Assembly: GCA_020161575.1 (NCBI GenBank)
Contig: JAIUNR010000003.1
Coordinates: forward strand, 248,001-312,000
DNA from: Pseudomonadota bacterium
GTDB lineage: Bacteria > Pseudomonadota > Alphaproteobacteria > Rhizobiales > Beijerinckiaceae
Length of the DNA stretch: 64,000 nt
Reading direction: 5' to 3'
The notes beneath the pieces were generated by a model, which saw only the letters and a program-made list of their open reading frames with translations, had not been told where the DNA came from and searched no databases. Of this stretch, positions 18,413-28,470 are shown piece by piece (positions within the stretch are counted from its first letter, which is position 1; each line of letters opens with the position of its first letter). Made by a program: the position numbers and the translations under genes.

Positions 18413-18991
18413 TCAGGCCGTGAACTTAGCTGCCAGCCGCGCAACGCGCTCGCCGAGCTGCCTGGCGCTCTCGCGGTCACCAGCTGGCGGGGTGACATCA
18501 GCCCCGGCATTGTCGGATTGAGCCGTGACGCCGAGCGCAGAGCCGATCCGGTTCACCGCTTCCGGGGCGGCGGTGGAATTGCCGTTCATATTGCCAAGCG
18601 GTTGCGCCGGCCCAACCCAGATCATGCCATGCTGCATGGCCAGCACAATCATGGAATTGAGGGAATGGTCCTTGTTGCCGCCGAAGGTCAGGCCATTGGT
18701 GAAGCCGGCGGCAAGCTTGTCCTTCCACTCTCCTGCCATCCATGCCTTGGATGTCGCGACGAAAAACGCACGCAGTGGCACCGAAATATCACCCATGTAG
18801 GTCGGCGCGCCAAAAATGACGCCATCGGCTTTCGCTACAGCCGCGAGCGCGCCAGAGAAATCCTGCTCGGCGCTTTCCAGCTTCACGAGATCAGCGATCG
18901 CCCCCGCCTTGCCCACACCTTCCGCGACGGCTTGGGCGAGGACGGCGGTGTGGCCGTAGCCCGAATGATAGATGATAGCGATGCGTGTCAT
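18413..18991 (-). CDS. Flavodoxin-family NAD(P)H reductase-like protein
   Basis: The 192-residue protein has the flavodoxin fold, with an FMN phosphate-binding loop YHSGYGHTAVLAQAV near residue 8 and the flavin-binding loop FGAPTYMGDISVPLRAF. It resembles the WrbA/NADPH-dependent FMN reductase group and probably reduces quinones or similar acceptors. No membrane segment or signal peptide is seen. A nested inverted repeat lies in its upstream region (19056-19084). Confidence 0.83.
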   Translation of the reverse strand: MTRIAIIYHSGYGHTAVLAQAVAEGVGKAGAIADLVKLESAEQDFSGALAAVAKADGVIFGAPTYMGDISVPLRAFFVATSKAWMAGEWKDKLAAGFTNGLTFGGNKDHSLNSMIVLAMQHGMIWVGPAQPLGNMNGNSTAAPEAVNRIGSALGVTAQSDNAGADVTPPAGDRESARQLGERVARLAAKFTA

Positions 18992-19055
18992 GTCTCAGTC
19001 CTTTGTTGAGGAAACGTGAGATGGCAACAAATTCGCAGTCTTCAAGGCCGTTAAC

Positions 19056-19084
19056 GAGTTTAATGAGTGCAATTTTGCAAACTC
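19056..19084. promoter_or_regulatory. Nested dyad upstream of flavodoxin-like gene
   Basis: An outer repeat GAGTTT (19056-19061) pairs with AAACTC (19079-19084), and an inner palindrome GCAATTTTGC lies at 19069-19078. It is 65-93 bases upstream of the flavodoxin-like start, a plausible operator position. No adjacent regulator gene suggests which protein would bind it. Confidence 0.35.
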
Positions 19085-19097
19085 AAATGGCGTGCAT

Positions 19098-21338
19098 CTA
19101 CCCGTTGAACTTGTTCGCCCGCGGAAATCCCTTCGGCGGCAGGCGCCCTGCCTCAGCGCGGTGCCCGAGCCATTCTCGCAGATCCTCGCCCTTGAGCGTG
19201 AAGGTGCGGCCGGCGCTATCAAGCCAGGTCAGGCCGGTTTCGGAGGCGAAGGTCTTCACATCCGAGAGGCCGCCCTCCTTGTAGCGCTGGAGGCGCACGC
19301 CCTTGCCGCGCGGCAATTCGGCGATCTCGTTCAGCGGGAAGGCAAGCAACTTGCGGTTCTCGCCGATGATCGCGACCATGTCCCCTTCCACCGGAACGGC
19401 GAACCACAGCCGCGCATCATCGACATTCATCACCTGCCGCCCCTTGCGGGTATTGGCGACGAGGTCATCCTCCGAGACGACAAAACCGCGCGCATCCTTT
19501 GCGGCGATGAGGCGCTTGCGCCCCGCCTGATAGGGGAAGGCGGCGATGATATCGGCCTCGGAATCGAGATCGACCATCAGGCGGATCGGCTCGCCGAAGC
19601 CCCGCCCGCCGGGCAATTTCGAGGCATCGAGCGTGAAGGCCTTGCCGTCGGAGGCCATGAGGATGATCTTGGCGATCGTCTCGCTCGCGAAGGCGAAAGC
19701 GAGGGAATCATCGCCCTTGAATTGCAGGTTGGTCAGATCGACCCCGTGCCCCTTGAGCGCGCGGATCCACCCCTTCGCGGTCACGACAACGGTGATCGGC
19801 TCACGCTCGATCAGCGCCTCGGCGACATCGACCGAAACCTCGCCGACCTCGCCGAAAGTGGTGCGGCGCTTGCCGAGTTGTGTTTCCTTCGAGAAGGCCT
19901 TGCCGGTCTCGCCGATCTCCCAGCGCACGGTTTTCCATTGCTTCGCATCGGAAGCGAGCAGCGCCTCGATATCCGCCTTTTCCTTGGTGAGATCCCCGTG
20001 TTCCTTGCGAAGCGCCATCTCTTCCAGCTTGCGGAGCTGGCGCAGGCGCGTGTCGAGAATGGCATTGGCCTGCACCTCACTCAGCCCGAACCGCGCCATC
20101 AGCACGGGGCGGGGTTCGTCCTCCTCGCGGATGATGCGGATCACCTCGTCGAGATTGAGGAAAGCGATGATCAACCCGCCGAGGATTTCCAGTCGCGCAT
20201 CGATCTTGCCCAGACGGTGGCGCGAGCGGCGTACAAGCACTTCCCGCCGGTGATCGAGGAAGGCGCGCAGGGCTTCGGCAAGGCCGACGACCTTCGGCAC
20301 CTTGCCGTCGATCAGCACGTTCATGTTGACAGAGAACCGCGTCTCCAGCTCCGTGAGCTTGAAAAGCGCTTCCATCAGCAATTCCGGCTCGACATTGCGC
20401 GCGCGCGGTTCGAGGACGATGCGCACATCCTCCGCGCTCTCGTCGCGGATATCGGCGAGCAGCGGGAGCTTCTTCTCGTTGAGAAGCTCGGCGATCTTCT
20501 CGATCAGCCGGCTTTTCTGGACGAGATAGGGAATCTCGGTGACAACAACGACATAACCGCCGCGCCCCGTTTCCTCCTTATGCCAGCGCGCGCGGGTGCG
20601 CACCGAGCCACGCCCCGTGCGATAGGTCTCGCGCAGGCTTGTCGGCCCCTCGACGATAATGCCGCCGGTGGGGAAATCCGGGCCCGGCACATGGCTCATC
20701 AGCGTATCGAGCGAAGCGGCGGGATCGTCGATCAGCGCGATCGCCGCCGCGCAGAGTTCGGCGGCGTTATGCGGCGGGATCGAGGTCGCCATGCCCACCG
20801 CGATGCCCTGCGAGCCATTGGCCAGCAGGTTCGGAAAGGCGCCGGGCAGGACGATCGGTTCCTCGTTCAGCCCATCGTAATTGGGGCGGAAGGGAACCGC
20901 ATCCTCATCAATCCCCGCAAGGAGCAGGCGCGCGACTTCGGTCATCCGCGCTTCGGTGTAGCGATAGGCGGCAGCACTGTCGCCGTCGATATTGCCGAAA
21001 TTGCCCTGCCCGTCGACAAGGGGGTAGCGCGAGGAGAAATCCTGCGCGAGACGCACAAGCGCGTCGTAGATGGCCTGATCGCCATGCGGATGGAAGGTAC
21101 CCATCACATCGCCGACGATTTTCGCGCTTTTCTTGAACGCCGCCGCGGGATCGAGCTTGAGCAGATGCATCCCGTAGAGAATACGGCGATGGACGGGTTT
21201 CAGACCGTCGCGCGCATCCGGCAGGGCGCGATGCATGATCGTCGAGAGCGCATAGGCGAGGTAGCGTTCTTCCAGCGCTTCACGCAGTGCGACGGATTCG
21301 ACATTGTCTTCGGCGGGCGGATCGACAGGTTTTCCCAT
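19098..21338 (-). CDS. parC: DNA topoisomerase IV subunit A
   Basis: ParC is the DNA-cleaving subunit of topoisomerase IV, which decatenates daughter chromosomes. The 746-residue protein begins with [18 protein letters not shown] and [14 protein letters not shown], and has the catalytic tyrosine in [11 protein letters not shown]. The length and the C-terminal region lacking the gyrase-type box point to ParC rather than GyrA. No parE partner is in the window. It is on the minus strand after the TadG-like gene with a 78-base gap. Confidence 0.95.
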   Translation of the reverse strand: MGKPVDPPAEDNVESVALREALEERYLAYALSTIMHRALPDARDGLKPVHRRILYGMHLLKLDPAAAFKKSAKIVGDVMGTFHPHGDQAIYDALVRLAQDFSSRYPLVDGQGNFGNIDGDSAAAYRYTEARMTEVARLLLAGIDEDAVPFRPNYDGLNEEPIVLPGAFPNLLANGSQGIAVGMATSIPPHNAAELCAAAIALIDDPAASLDTLMSHVPGPDFPTGGIIVEGPTSLRETYRTGRGSVRTRARWHKEETGRGGYVVVVTEIPYLVQKSRLIEKIAELLNEKKLPLLADIRDESAEDVRIVLEPRARNVEPELLMEALFKLTELETRFSVNMNVLIDGKVPKVVGLAEALRAFLDHRREVLVRRSRHRLGKIDARLEILGGLIIAFLNLDEVIRIIREEDEPRPVLMARFGLSEVQANAILDTRLRQLRKLEEMALRKEHGDLTKEKADIEALLASDAKQWKTVRWEIGETGKAFSKETQLGKRRTTFGEVGEVSVDVAEALIEREPITVVVTAKGWIRALKGHGVDLTNLQFKGDDSLAFAFASETIAKIILMASDGKAFTLDASKLPGGRGFGEPIRLMVDLDSEADIIAAFPYQAGRKRLIAAKDARGFVVSEDDLVANTRKGRQVMNVDDARLWFAVPVEGDMVAIIGENRKLLAFPLNEIAELPRGKGVRLQRYKEGGLSDVKTFASETGLTWLDSAGRTFTLKGEDLREWLGHRAEAGRLPPKGFPRANKFNG

Positions 21339-21416
21339 AGTCAGGGGTTAGCCCATGCCCCGAGTCGGAACAAGCCGTGTACGCCGCTCTTCCCCAGCCG
21401 TTGCGGGGCGAAAACG

Positions 21417-22757
21417 CTATCCGCCTGGCGAGATCAGCCGGACATCCTTGGCGCCAAGCGGGCCGAGCCCCTTGGGCACGGGCACGCTGGTGCCGGCGTA
21501 ATTGGTATTGAGGACGAGATTGGGCCCGTCGCCGATCGTCACGCGGCTCGCCACCAGCACGGTGAATTCCGAGGCATCGGCCACGGGGCGCTTGGAATCG
21601 ATCAGCAGGTGTCCTGCCGGCAGATAGATGGTGCCAGTCAGCCGCCGTGCGCGATCGGAATTGACCTGATGATAATCACCGCTGACCACCTTCTCGTCCG
21701 GTGCGCCGATGTCCATGCCCTCCCAGATCAGGATGCCCGCCATTTCACCGGAGGAAGGCGCGGAAAGATCGATCGAGGCATTGTCGTTGAAGCGAAAATA
21801 GGAGTTCTTGCCGGAGAAGAACAGGCCGGTTTCCGCCCCGCGCAATTCGGCATTCTTGTCCACCTGGAGCCGGCGCTTGAAGATGTAATTCCCCGGCATC
21901 AGCTTCACCTGGGCCGTGCCGGTTATTGTGACATCTCCGCAATAGGTGCCTGGTTTGAGCGTATAGCTGCCACTTTCATACCGCTTGTTGCCGGCTTCGA
22001 GGCAGGGCGCGTTCAGATTGGGATAGGGGCGCTGCGCCAAGGGGTCCGGCAATTTAGGGCAATTGGAGATCATGTCCCCACTCACCGTTCCGCCGAGATT
22101 CTGCACATTGCCGACCGCGCAGAGCACGTCGCCCTTGAACACGGCACCCGAGCCGATGCGGATGGCGTTGCTGGTGTCGAGGTTGGAATGCACGAGGCAG
22201 CCATTGGCGGTCAGACGTGCGCCGCGCTGCAGATCGAGCCCGGCCTTGCCCTGAGCAGGAATGACTTTTGAACTGACCGTAGCAACGAGGCCGTTCTTCA
22301 ACTGGACCTCGGACAGCGAAAGAGCGCAGAGTTTCTGCTGCTGCCCAACCTTTGCAGTGGCGCTGCCCGTCACTTCGTCGACCTGGGTGAATGACGCAAG
22401 AAGCCCCACAGGGTAGTTCACTGCCAACGCGACATCGGCCTTGATGCGGTGACCTTCCGTGATCAGCTCGCCCTTCACCCCTTTGAGCAAGGCAGCGTGG
22501 TCGGCGAGATTGGCCGTAACGTAGTTTTGAACGAGCGTCTGAACCCGTTCCTGCGTCATGCCACCAAGCGTCATTTCCCGAGCGGCGGCAAGCGCGGCGC
22601 CTTCAGCAAGCGTGATCGCGCGGCTGCGCGCGCCGGTCAGCGCCGTATAGTCGAGCGAAACTCCCAGGGTCGCGACCCCAGCGGGCAGGCTCAGCGCGAT
22701 GACGACGGAGGCCGCTCCCTCGCTTGCGCCGATGAACTTCCAGAACTTGGCTATCAT
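21417..22757 (-). CDS. TadG-like Flp pilus assembly protein
   Basis: The 446-residue protein has one N-terminal membrane segment (EGAASVVIALSLPAGVATLGVSLDYT) followed by an extracytoplasmic domain of more than 380 residues, the TadG/Tad-domain architecture. The distal part is rich in Gly, Ser, Asn and small hydrophobics in a beta-strand pattern and contains several Cys. I chose the ATG at 22757; a TTG nine bases upstream is also possible. No other tad/cpa genes are adjacent, so it appears as an isolated member. Confidence 0.75.
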   Translation of the reverse strand: MIAKFWKFIGASEGAASVVIALSLPAGVATLGVSLDYTALTGARSRAITLAEGAALAAAREMTLGGMTQERVQTLVQNYVTANLADHAALLKGVKGELITEGHRIKADVALAVNYPVGLLASFTQVDEVTGSATAKVGQQQKLCALSLSEVQLKNGLVATVSSKVIPAQGKAGLDLQRGARLTANGCLVHSNLDTSNAIRIGSGAVFKGDVLCAVGNVQNLGGTVSGDMISNCPKLPDPLAQRPYPNLNAPCLEAGNKRYESGSYTLKPGTYCGDVTITGTAQVKLMPGNYIFKRRLQVDKNAELRGAETGLFFSGKNSYFRFNDNASIDLSAPSSGEMAGILIWEGMDIGAPDEKVVSGDYHQVNSDRARRLTGTIYLPAGHLLIDSKRPVADASEFTVLVASRVTIGDGPNLVLNTNYAGTSVPVPKGLGPLGAKDVRLISPGG

Positions 22758-22860
22758 CTCGTCCAATGTCAGCCTGGAAAATGCACGCGCGATCCCAGAT
22801 CTGTTGGATTGGGGATAGCATGCCCAATCTCAACACTTTCCTAGAAGACGTTCCTAATAT

Positions 22861-23643
22861 TCAGTTTTCAGAAAGCTGGAAATCCGCCCCCAAAATCGCG
22901 GTATCGTTAGTCAGAGGCGCCAGGCGGGAAACGCCATCGACGATGCGGAAGCGGGCATCGCGATCCCGGATACCGCGCGGATCGAAGATATGGCGATCGA
23001 GGAAATAGCCTGTGAGAGCGAAGCCCTGCGCGATGTCGCAAGCAGGGATGGCGCCCTCCTCATTGTCCGCAAGCAGGAAGGACGGCAGCGCCAGCAGCTT
23101 GGCGTGATAGGGCGCGCCCGCCTCCCGCGAGACCGCCCTGCCCGATTTCGGCGAGACATAGCAAAGCGCCTCGCGCGATCCCGTCGCGGCGCAGGCCGCC
23201 AGATCGAGCCCGAAGCCCAGCTCGGACAGGACCAGCAATTCGAACCGCACGAGAAGCGGCGCGATCATCGTGGGATGGGCGAGCAGGCCGCAAAGGCCAT
23301 CCACCGCCTCATAGATCGAGGGATGGCGCGAGCGCTCCGGCAATTGGCGCACGAGAAGCGCGAGATGCGTCATTACATGGAGCGCAAACGGCCCCGCCAG
23401 CACTGTCGCCGCGCGGCTTTCCAGCATTTCCGCCGTGAATTGACCGAGGTGATCCTCGAGCCGCGCGCGCCATGTCAGCGCGACGCGGTTGCCCGGCTGG
23501 AGGACGGCGGCGTGGCGCGGCGAGCGCCCGCCGCGCACCAGCCCGAGATGCCGGCCATGAACCGGCGTCATCACTTCCAGAATGGCGTCGCGCTCGCCAT
23601 GCCGGCGCGTGGAGATCACAACCCCCTGATCCTGCCATTCCAT
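22861..23643 (-). CDS. recO: DNA repair protein RecO
   Basis: RecO acts with RecR and RecF to load RecA on single-stranded DNA coated with SSB. The 260-residue protein has the N-terminal OB-fold start MEWQDQGVVISTRRHGERDAI and the GRHLGLVRGGRS segment. The zinc-finger cysteines typical of some RecO proteins are mostly absent, as in many Alphaproteobacteria. It sits 40 bases after era in the conserved rnc-era-recO order. Confidence 0.93.
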   Translation of the reverse strand: MEWQDQGVVISTRRHGERDAILEVMTPVHGRHLGLVRGGRSPRHAAVLQPGNRVALTWRARLEDHLGQFTAEMLESRAATVLAGPFALHVMTHLALLVRQLPERSRHPSIYEAVDGLCGLLAHPTMIAPLLVRFELLVLSELGFGLDLAACAATGSREALCYVSPKSGRAVSREAGAPYHAKLLALPSFLLADNEEGAIPACDIAQGFALTGYFLDRHIFDPRGIRDRDARFRIVDGVSRLAPLTNDTAILGADFQLSEN

Positions 23644-23683
23644 GCGCGCGATTCCGGCAATCTTCCGCTAGCCGCAGGATGCC

Positions 23684-24616
23684 TCAACCCTTGGGAAATT
23701 CCAGCCCCATCTCGCGATAGCGCTCCGGGTCGTCGGCCCAGTTCTCGCGCACCTTCACGAACAGGAAGAGGTGCACTTTGGTTTCCGCCGCCTCGGCGAT
23801 ATCCTTGCGCGCGGCCGAGCCAATCGACTTGATCGTCTTGCCGCCCTCGCCCAGCACGATCTTGCGCTGGCTCTCGCGCTCGACATAGATCGTCTGGTCG
23901 ATGCGCACCTCGCCGTTCTTCATCGTCGTCCATTTTTCGGTCTCGACCGTGGAGCGATACGGCAATTCGTCATGCAGACGCTCGAACATCTTCTCGCGCG
24001 TGATCTCGGCCGCAAGGAAGCGCAGCGGCGCATCGGAAATCTCGTCCTCGGGATAGAGCCACGGGCCGAGCGGCAGCTTGTCCGCCAGCCATTCGAGGAT
24101 TTTCGGCACGCCATGTCCGCGCATGGCCGAGATCATGAAGGTCGCCTCGAAAGCAACCTGCTTGTTGAGCCTGTCCGCGATGGCGAGCAGCTTTTCATGC
24201 GGCACGAGATCGATCTTGTTCAGCACGAGGAATTTCGGCTGCTTCACCTCGCCGAGCCGCGCGAGCAGCGCCTCCTGATCGTCCTCGCCCGCGCGGGTGA
24301 CATCCACCAGCACACCGACGCGATCCGCATCCGCCGCCCCGCCCCAGGCCGAGGTGACCATCGCCTTTTCGAGACGGCGCTTGGGGGCGAAAATGCCCGG
24401 CGTATCGACGAAGATCACCTGCGTCGCGTCCACCATGGCGATACCGCGAATCTGGGTGCGCGTGGTCTGCACCTTGCGCGAGACAATGGAGATCTTCGCC
24501 CCGACAAGCTGGTTAAGCAGGGTGGATTTCCCCGCATTCGGCACGCCGATCAACGCCACGAAACCGCAGCGCGTCGGGCCGCTCGCGGGCGCCGTGTTTT
24601 CCTGATCTTCGCTCAT
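23684..24616 (-). CDS. era: GTPase Era
   Basis: Era binds 16S rRNA near its 3-prime end and is needed for 30S ribosome maturation. The 310-residue protein has a P-loop GVPNAGKSTLLNQL, switch motif DTPG, the NKID specificity motif, and a C-terminal KH domain with KTIKSIGSAARKDIAE. It begins one base after rnc ends and is followed by recO, a classic arrangement. Confidence 0.97.
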   Translation of the reverse strand: MSEDQENTAPASGPTRCGFVALIGVPNAGKSTLLNQLVGAKISIVSRKVQTTRTQIRGIAMVDATQVIFVDTPGIFAPKRRLEKAMVTSAWGGAADADRVGVLVDVTRAGEDDQEALLARLGEVKQPKFLVLNKIDLVPHEKLLAIADRLNKQVAFEATFMISAMRGHGVPKILEWLADKLPLGPWLYPEDEISDAPLRFLAAEITREKMFERLHDELPYRSTVETEKWTTMKNGEVRIDQTIYVERESQRKIVLGEGGKTIKSIGSAARKDIAEAAETKVHLFLFVKVRENWADDPERYREMGLEFPKG

Positions 24617-24617
24617 C

Positions 24618-25304
24618 TCATCCGTTCCACAATCCTGCGCGGCGCAGCCAGGCTTCAGCCGCTGCCCGCTCGGCCACCCGTTTCGAGGGGCCCTTGCCTG
24701 TCATTTCCGCCGCGCCCTCGACCAGAACCGCCACCTCGAATTGCGGCGCATGGTCTGGGCCCGAACGCCCCGCGTCGCGATAATGCGGCACCGGCAGGCC
24801 CTTGGCCTGAACCACTTCCTGAAGCAGCGTCTTCGCGTCCTTGGGCACTTCGAGCGGCGCGTGCATCCGCTCGGTCCAATGGGCGCGGATCAGCTTATCT
24901 GCCGCAGCAAGGCCTGCGTCGCGATAGACCGCGCCGATCAGCGCCTCGCAGGCATCGCCGAGAATGGCATCGCGTTTCTTGGCGCCGGAGCGCTTCTCGC
25001 CCTCGCCGAGCTTGATATGCTCGCCTAGGCGCCAGAACCGCGCAATATCGGCGCAGGTCTCCTTGCGCACGAGGTCTGCGAGGCGCTTCGACAATTCACC
25101 CTCGCTCGCCGCCGGGAACGTCTCGAACAGCATGGTCGAGACCACGAGCCCGAGCACGCGATCCCCGAGGAATTCCAGCCGCTGGTAGGAGAGCCCACGC
25201 GCACCCGCGCTGACATGCGTCAGCGCCTCATCGAGATGCGCCTTGTCGGCAAAGGAAAATCCGATCCGCGCCTCAAGCTCGGCGGGGGAATGCGGCGCCG
25301 GCAT
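24618..25304 (-). CDS. rnc: Ribonuclease III
   Basis: RNase III cleaves double-stranded RNA, including the rRNA precursor. The 228-residue protein contains the catalytic signature YQRLEFLGDRVLGLV and a C-terminal double-stranded RNA-binding domain that starts near DAKTLLQEVVQAKGLP. I placed the start at 25304 (MPAPHSPAEL) because its ATG overlaps the lepB stop by one base (TAATG); the frame extends to 25352 inside lepB. It is translationally coupled to lepB and era. Confidence 0.95.
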   Translation of the reverse strand: MPAPHSPAELEARIGFSFADKAHLDEALTHVSAGARGLSYQRLEFLGDRVLGLVVSTMLFETFPAASEGELSKRLADLVRKETCADIARFWRLGEHIKLGEGEKRSGAKKRDAILGDACEALIGAVYRDAGLAAADKLIRAHWTERMHAPLEVPKDAKTLLQEVVQAKGLPVPHYRDAGRSGPDHAPQFEVAVLVEGAAEMTGKGPSKRVAERAAAEAWLRRAGLWNG

Positions 25305-26116
25305 TAGCGGATTTTCTGGAAGAAGCGGCCCCAGCGCGCACCGCCCGGCCACTTCCAGAGTTCCCAGGGGCGCATATCATCCCCGATCGAGAAGAAGACG
25401 ATTTCCGCCCGCCCCACGAAATTCTCGTAAGGCACGAAGCCGACGCCCTGCGCGCTCATGTCGCGGCTGTCGGTGGAATTGTCGCGGTTGTCGCCCATCA
25501 TGAAGAAATGGCCAGGCGGCACCAGAAACTCTTCCGTGTTGTCGAGATAGGCGCGGTCGCCATTGACCTCGATGATGTTGTAGGAGACGCCGTTCGGCAA
25601 GGTTTCCTTGAAGCGCGGCACGCGCCCGAGACGCCCGAACGCATCGGCGGTCTCGAAAAAGCCGTCTGCCTCGCGCTTCACGGCCTCGCCATTGAGATAA
25701 AGTCGCCCGTTGATCATCCGCACCCGGTCGCCCGGCAGACCGATAACGCGCTTGATGTAATCGGTATCGTTGTCGCGCGGCCATTTGAACACGGCGATAT
25801 CGCCGCGCTTGGGCTCCGCGCCCCAGAAACGACCGGAAATCGGCACCTGTGGGAAGCTGATCTTGGTGCCGCCCCATTCGAGCGATTGCGGGAAGGAGTA
25901 TTTCGAATAGCCGTAGGAATATTTCGAGACGAAGAGATAATCGCCCACAAGCAGGGTCGGGATCAGCGAACCCGAGGGAATGTTGAAAGGCTGGAAAGCG
26001 AAAGTGCGGATGACCAGCGCGATCAGCAGCGCCTCGATGATGACGCGGATCGTCTCGCCAATGCCGCCGGATTTGGTCGCGCCTGCGCTCTTCTCGCTGG
26101 TATTGTCCATCGTCAT
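25304..26116 (-). CDS. lepB: Signal peptidase I
   Basis: LepB removes signal peptides from exported proteins. The 270-residue membrane protein has one N-terminal membrane helix (about residues 24-44), the catalytic serine region NIPSGSLIPTLLVGDYLFV, the catalytic lysine in DYIKRVIGLPGD, and MGDNRDNSTDSR. The residue after the catalytic Ser is Leu rather than the more usual Met. It leads the lepB-rnc-era-recO block and overlaps rnc by one base. Confidence 0.95.
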   Translation of the reverse strand: MTMDNTSEKSAGATKSGGIGETIRVIIEALLIALVIRTFAFQPFNIPSGSLIPTLLVGDYLFVSKYSYGYSKYSFPQSLEWGGTKISFPQVPISGRFWGAEPKRGDIAVFKWPRDNDTDYIKRVIGLPGDRVRMINGRLYLNGEAVKREADGFFETADAFGRLGRVPRFKETLPNGVSYNIIEVNGDRAYLDNTEEFLVPPGHFFMMGDNRDNSTDSRDMSAQGVGFVPYENFVGRAEIVFFSIGDDMRPWELWKWPGGARWGRFFQKIR

Positions 26117-26204
26117 CCCGGATTGATCCTCGCGGCAGGAAAGGGCGTAAACCGCGAATATCGCGATATACAGGCGCGCAGGAACGAGAGCAATGCGGCG
26201 TTTT

Positions 26205-26612
26205 TCAGTCTCGCTCGCGTTTGCGCGCCTCGATCACGACGAAAGCCTGCGCGAAGGGGTGATCGTCGGTGATCGTGAGGTGAATGACCGCCTCATGCCC
26301 CTCCGGCACCAGGGCGGCGAGGCGCGCGGCGGCGGCGCCGGCAAGTACCATTGTCGGCTTGCCCGAAGGCGCGTTCACGACGCCCATCTCACGCCAGGCG
26401 ATTCCCATGCGCAGGCCGGTTCCCAGCGCCTTGGCGCAGGCTTCCTTGGCAGCGAAGCGCTTGGCGTAGCTCGCGGCGCGAGCCACCCTCCTGTCCGACC
26501 GCGCGCGCTCGACGGGGGTAAAGACCCTGTGGGTAAAGCGCTCGCCGAAACGGGCGAGCGTTTTCTCGATACGGGCGATATTGCACAGATCGGCGCCGAT
26601 CCCGAGGATCAT
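26205..26612 (-). CDS. acpS: Holo-[acyl-carrier-protein] synthase
   Basis: AcpS transfers the 4-phosphopantetheine arm from CoA to acyl carrier protein. The 135-residue protein starts with [17 protein letters not shown] (metal-binding Asp) and has [15 protein letters not shown] with the catalytic-region Glu and Lys. It overlaps pdxJ by four bases (26609-26612), which indicates coupling. The pdxJ-acpS-lepB order is typical of Proteobacteria. Confidence 0.95.
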   Translation of the reverse strand: MILGIGADLCNIARIEKTLARFGERFTHRVFTPVERARSDRRVARAASYAKRFAAKEACAKALGTGLRMGIAWREMGVVNAPSGKPTMVLAGAAAARLAALVPEGHEAVIHLTITDDHPFAQAFVVIEARKRERD

Positions 26613-27367
26613 CGCGCGGCAATCCGCCCGCGATCCATCGCCTGACGCATCGTGGCAATTGCCTGTGGCAGCCCCACGAACATCGCCTCGCCCATCAGGA
26701 AATGGCCGATATTGAACTCCACGAATTCGAGCACCGAGGCGAGGCGCTCGGCTGTTTCGTAGTCGAGGCCGTGACCGGCATGGACTTCCAGCCCCGCTTC
26801 CGCCGCAATCCGCGCGCCTTCCGCCAGCCGGCGGAACTCGGCCTCGGCGCGCGCGGAATCACCCGCTTCCACCGCATGGCACCAGGTGCCGGTATGAAGC
26901 TCCACGATATCCGCCCCGAGATGGCGTGACGCCTCGATCGGCGCCCGGTCCGGCTCGATGAAGAGGGAGACGCGGATGCCCGCCTCGCGCAGGGCCGCGA
27001 TGAAGGGTTTCAAGTGATTCTGGCCGCCCACGACATCGAGCCCGCCTTCCGTGGTGCGCTCCTCGCGCTTTTCAGGCACGAGGCAGCAGGCATGAGGCTT
27101 CGTCCTGAGCGCGATGGCGAGCATCTCCTGCGTCGCGGCCATCTCGAAATTGAGCGGCTTCGTCAGTTCCGCGCCGAGTCGCGCCATATCGGCGTCGCGG
27201 ATGTGGCGGCGATCCTCGCGCAGATGGGCGGTGATGCCATCCGCCCCCGCCGCGATAGCAAGGTGTGCGGCGCGGATCGGATCCGGCCGTGCGCCGCCGC
27301 GCGCATTCCGCACGGTCGCGACGTGATCAATGTTGACGCCAAGGCGCAGTCTTTCGCGCGCGCTCAC
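26609..27367 (-). CDS. pdxJ: Pyridoxine 5-phosphate synthase
   Basis: PdxJ makes pyridoxine 5-phosphate from deoxyxylulose 5-phosphate and the PdxA product. The 252-residue TIM barrel begins with [18 protein letters not shown] and shows [33 protein letters not shown] and [11 protein letters not shown]. It overlaps pyrE upstream and acpS downstream by four bases each. Confidence 0.96.
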   Translation of the reverse strand: MSARERLRLGVNIDHVATVRNARGGARPDPIRAAHLAIAAGADGITAHLREDRRHIRDADMARLGAELTKPLNFEMAATQEMLAIALRTKPHACCLVPEKREERTTEGGLDVVGGQNHLKPFIAALREAGIRVSLFIEPDRAPIEASRHLGADIVELHTGTWCHAVEAGDSARAEAEFRRLAEGARIAAEAGLEVHAGHGLDYETAERLASVLEFVEFNIGHFLMGEAMFVGLPQAIATMRQAMDRGRIAAR

Positions 27368-27957
27368 GCCTTCACTCCCTGGATGCCGCGACTACCCGGC
27401 TTCACCGGCGGCAAGGCCGCGAGTTCCGGCGGCAGATCGCGCGGGTCGTAATCGGGCACTGCGAATTCGCAGAGCGCCACCAGCGGCACACCGAGATCGG
27501 CCTTGCCGGCGGAGCGGTCGATCAGGCAGGCGGCGCCGATAATCTCGCCGGGCTGATCGGCGAGCGAGTTTAGGCATTCGCGCGCCGAAAGCCCCGTCGT
27601 CACGATATCCTCGATCACCAGCACCTTCTCACCGGCGCGGATTTCAAAACCGCGCCGGAGCTGGAAGGCCCCATCCTCGCGCTCGACGAAAAGCGCGCGC
27701 GCGCCGATCGCGCGGGCGATCTCATACCCGGGGACAATCCCGCCCACGGCCGGCGAGACCACGACATCAATCTTGCCGAAGCGCGCCGTGATCTTCTCGC
27801 CGAGCGCGCGGCAGAGTTTTTCCGTCAAGGCTGGGTTTTCAAAAACGCGCATCTTCTGGATGAAGAAGCCCGAGCGACGCCCGGAGGAGAGGATGAAATG
27901 CCCCTCCAGCAAGGCTCCCGCCTCGCGAAAAACGGCCAGAACCTCATCCTTCGTCAT
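27364..27957 (-). CDS. pyrE: Orotate phosphoribosyltransferase
   Basis: PyrE joins orotate to PRPP to form OMP in pyrimidine synthesis. The 197-residue protein has the PRPP-binding loop [16 protein letters not shown] and the [15 protein letters not shown] substrate region. It overlaps pdxJ by four bases. The next upstream gene, a thioesterase, ends 24 bases away. Confidence 0.95.
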   Translation of the reverse strand: MTKDEVLAVFREAGALLEGHFILSSGRRSGFFIQKMRVFENPALTEKLCRALGEKITARFGKIDVVVSPAVGGIVPGYEIARAIGARALFVEREDGAFQLRRGFEIRAGEKVLVIEDIVTTGLSARECLNSLADQPGEIIGAACLIDRSAGKADLGVPLVALCEFAVPDYDPRDLPPELAALPPVKPGSRGIQGVKA

Positions 27958-27981
27958 CCGTCGCTCCTTCCGCCCCCGAGG

Positions 27982-28470
27982 CTAGCTCCGGGGAAATATC
28001 ATGCAGGTTTCCGTGCCGTGGGCGTAGAGCTTTCCTTGCGCGTCGACAAGCCTCGCCTCGCTGACCGAGAGCGTTCGCCCCCGATTGACGATACGTCCCT
28101 CGCAAACAAGCGGGCCGGTCTTGCCGGCGATAACGGGCCGGAAATACGAGACCTTCATCTCGATCGTCGTGTAGCGCTCGCCGGCGACGAGGGTGGAATG
28201 GGTCGCACAGCCGAGCGCGGAATCGAGGATTGTCGCTGCCCAGCCGCCATGGATCACCCCGGCGGGGTTGCGATGCGCCTCCAGCGCCTCGCCCTCGAAC
28301 ACGGCAAGCCCGATCTCGGCGCGCACAAGGCGGATATTCATCACCTCGGCGATCGGCGGTTGCGGCAATTCACCGCGCAGCAGGGCGGAAAGCGTGTCGA
28401 TACCGCTCATGCGCTCGAAGATATCCGAATCAAGCACGCCGAAACGGGTTGCTCCCCCATCCGGGCTCAT
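27982..28470 (-). CDS. PaaI-family hotdog thioesterase
   Basis: The 162-residue protein has a single hotdog domain with the PaaI-type motif NPAGVIHGGWAATILDSALG, where HGG and the following helix form the acyl-CoA thioesterase site. The substrate is unknown. Its start overlaps the stop of rsh by four bases, and pyrE follows after 24 bases, so it is embedded in the rsh-pyrE-pdxJ operon. Confidence 0.85.
   Translation of the reverse strand: MSPDGGATRFGVLDSDIFERMSGIDTLSALLRGELPQPPIAEVMNIRLVRAEIGLAVFEGEALEAHRNPAGVIHGGWAATILDSALGCATHSTLVAGERYTTIEMKVSYFRPVIAGKTGPLVCEGRIVNRGRTLSVSEARLVDAQGKLYAHGTETCMIFPRS

Noticed and set aside
19092-22271. Open frame of more than 1,000 codons on the plus strand across parC and the TadG-like gene
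   Set aside because: It is antisense to parC, which has all expected motifs, and its translation is rich in Arg, His and Asp repeats with no domain. Long antisense frames are common in GC-rich DNA.
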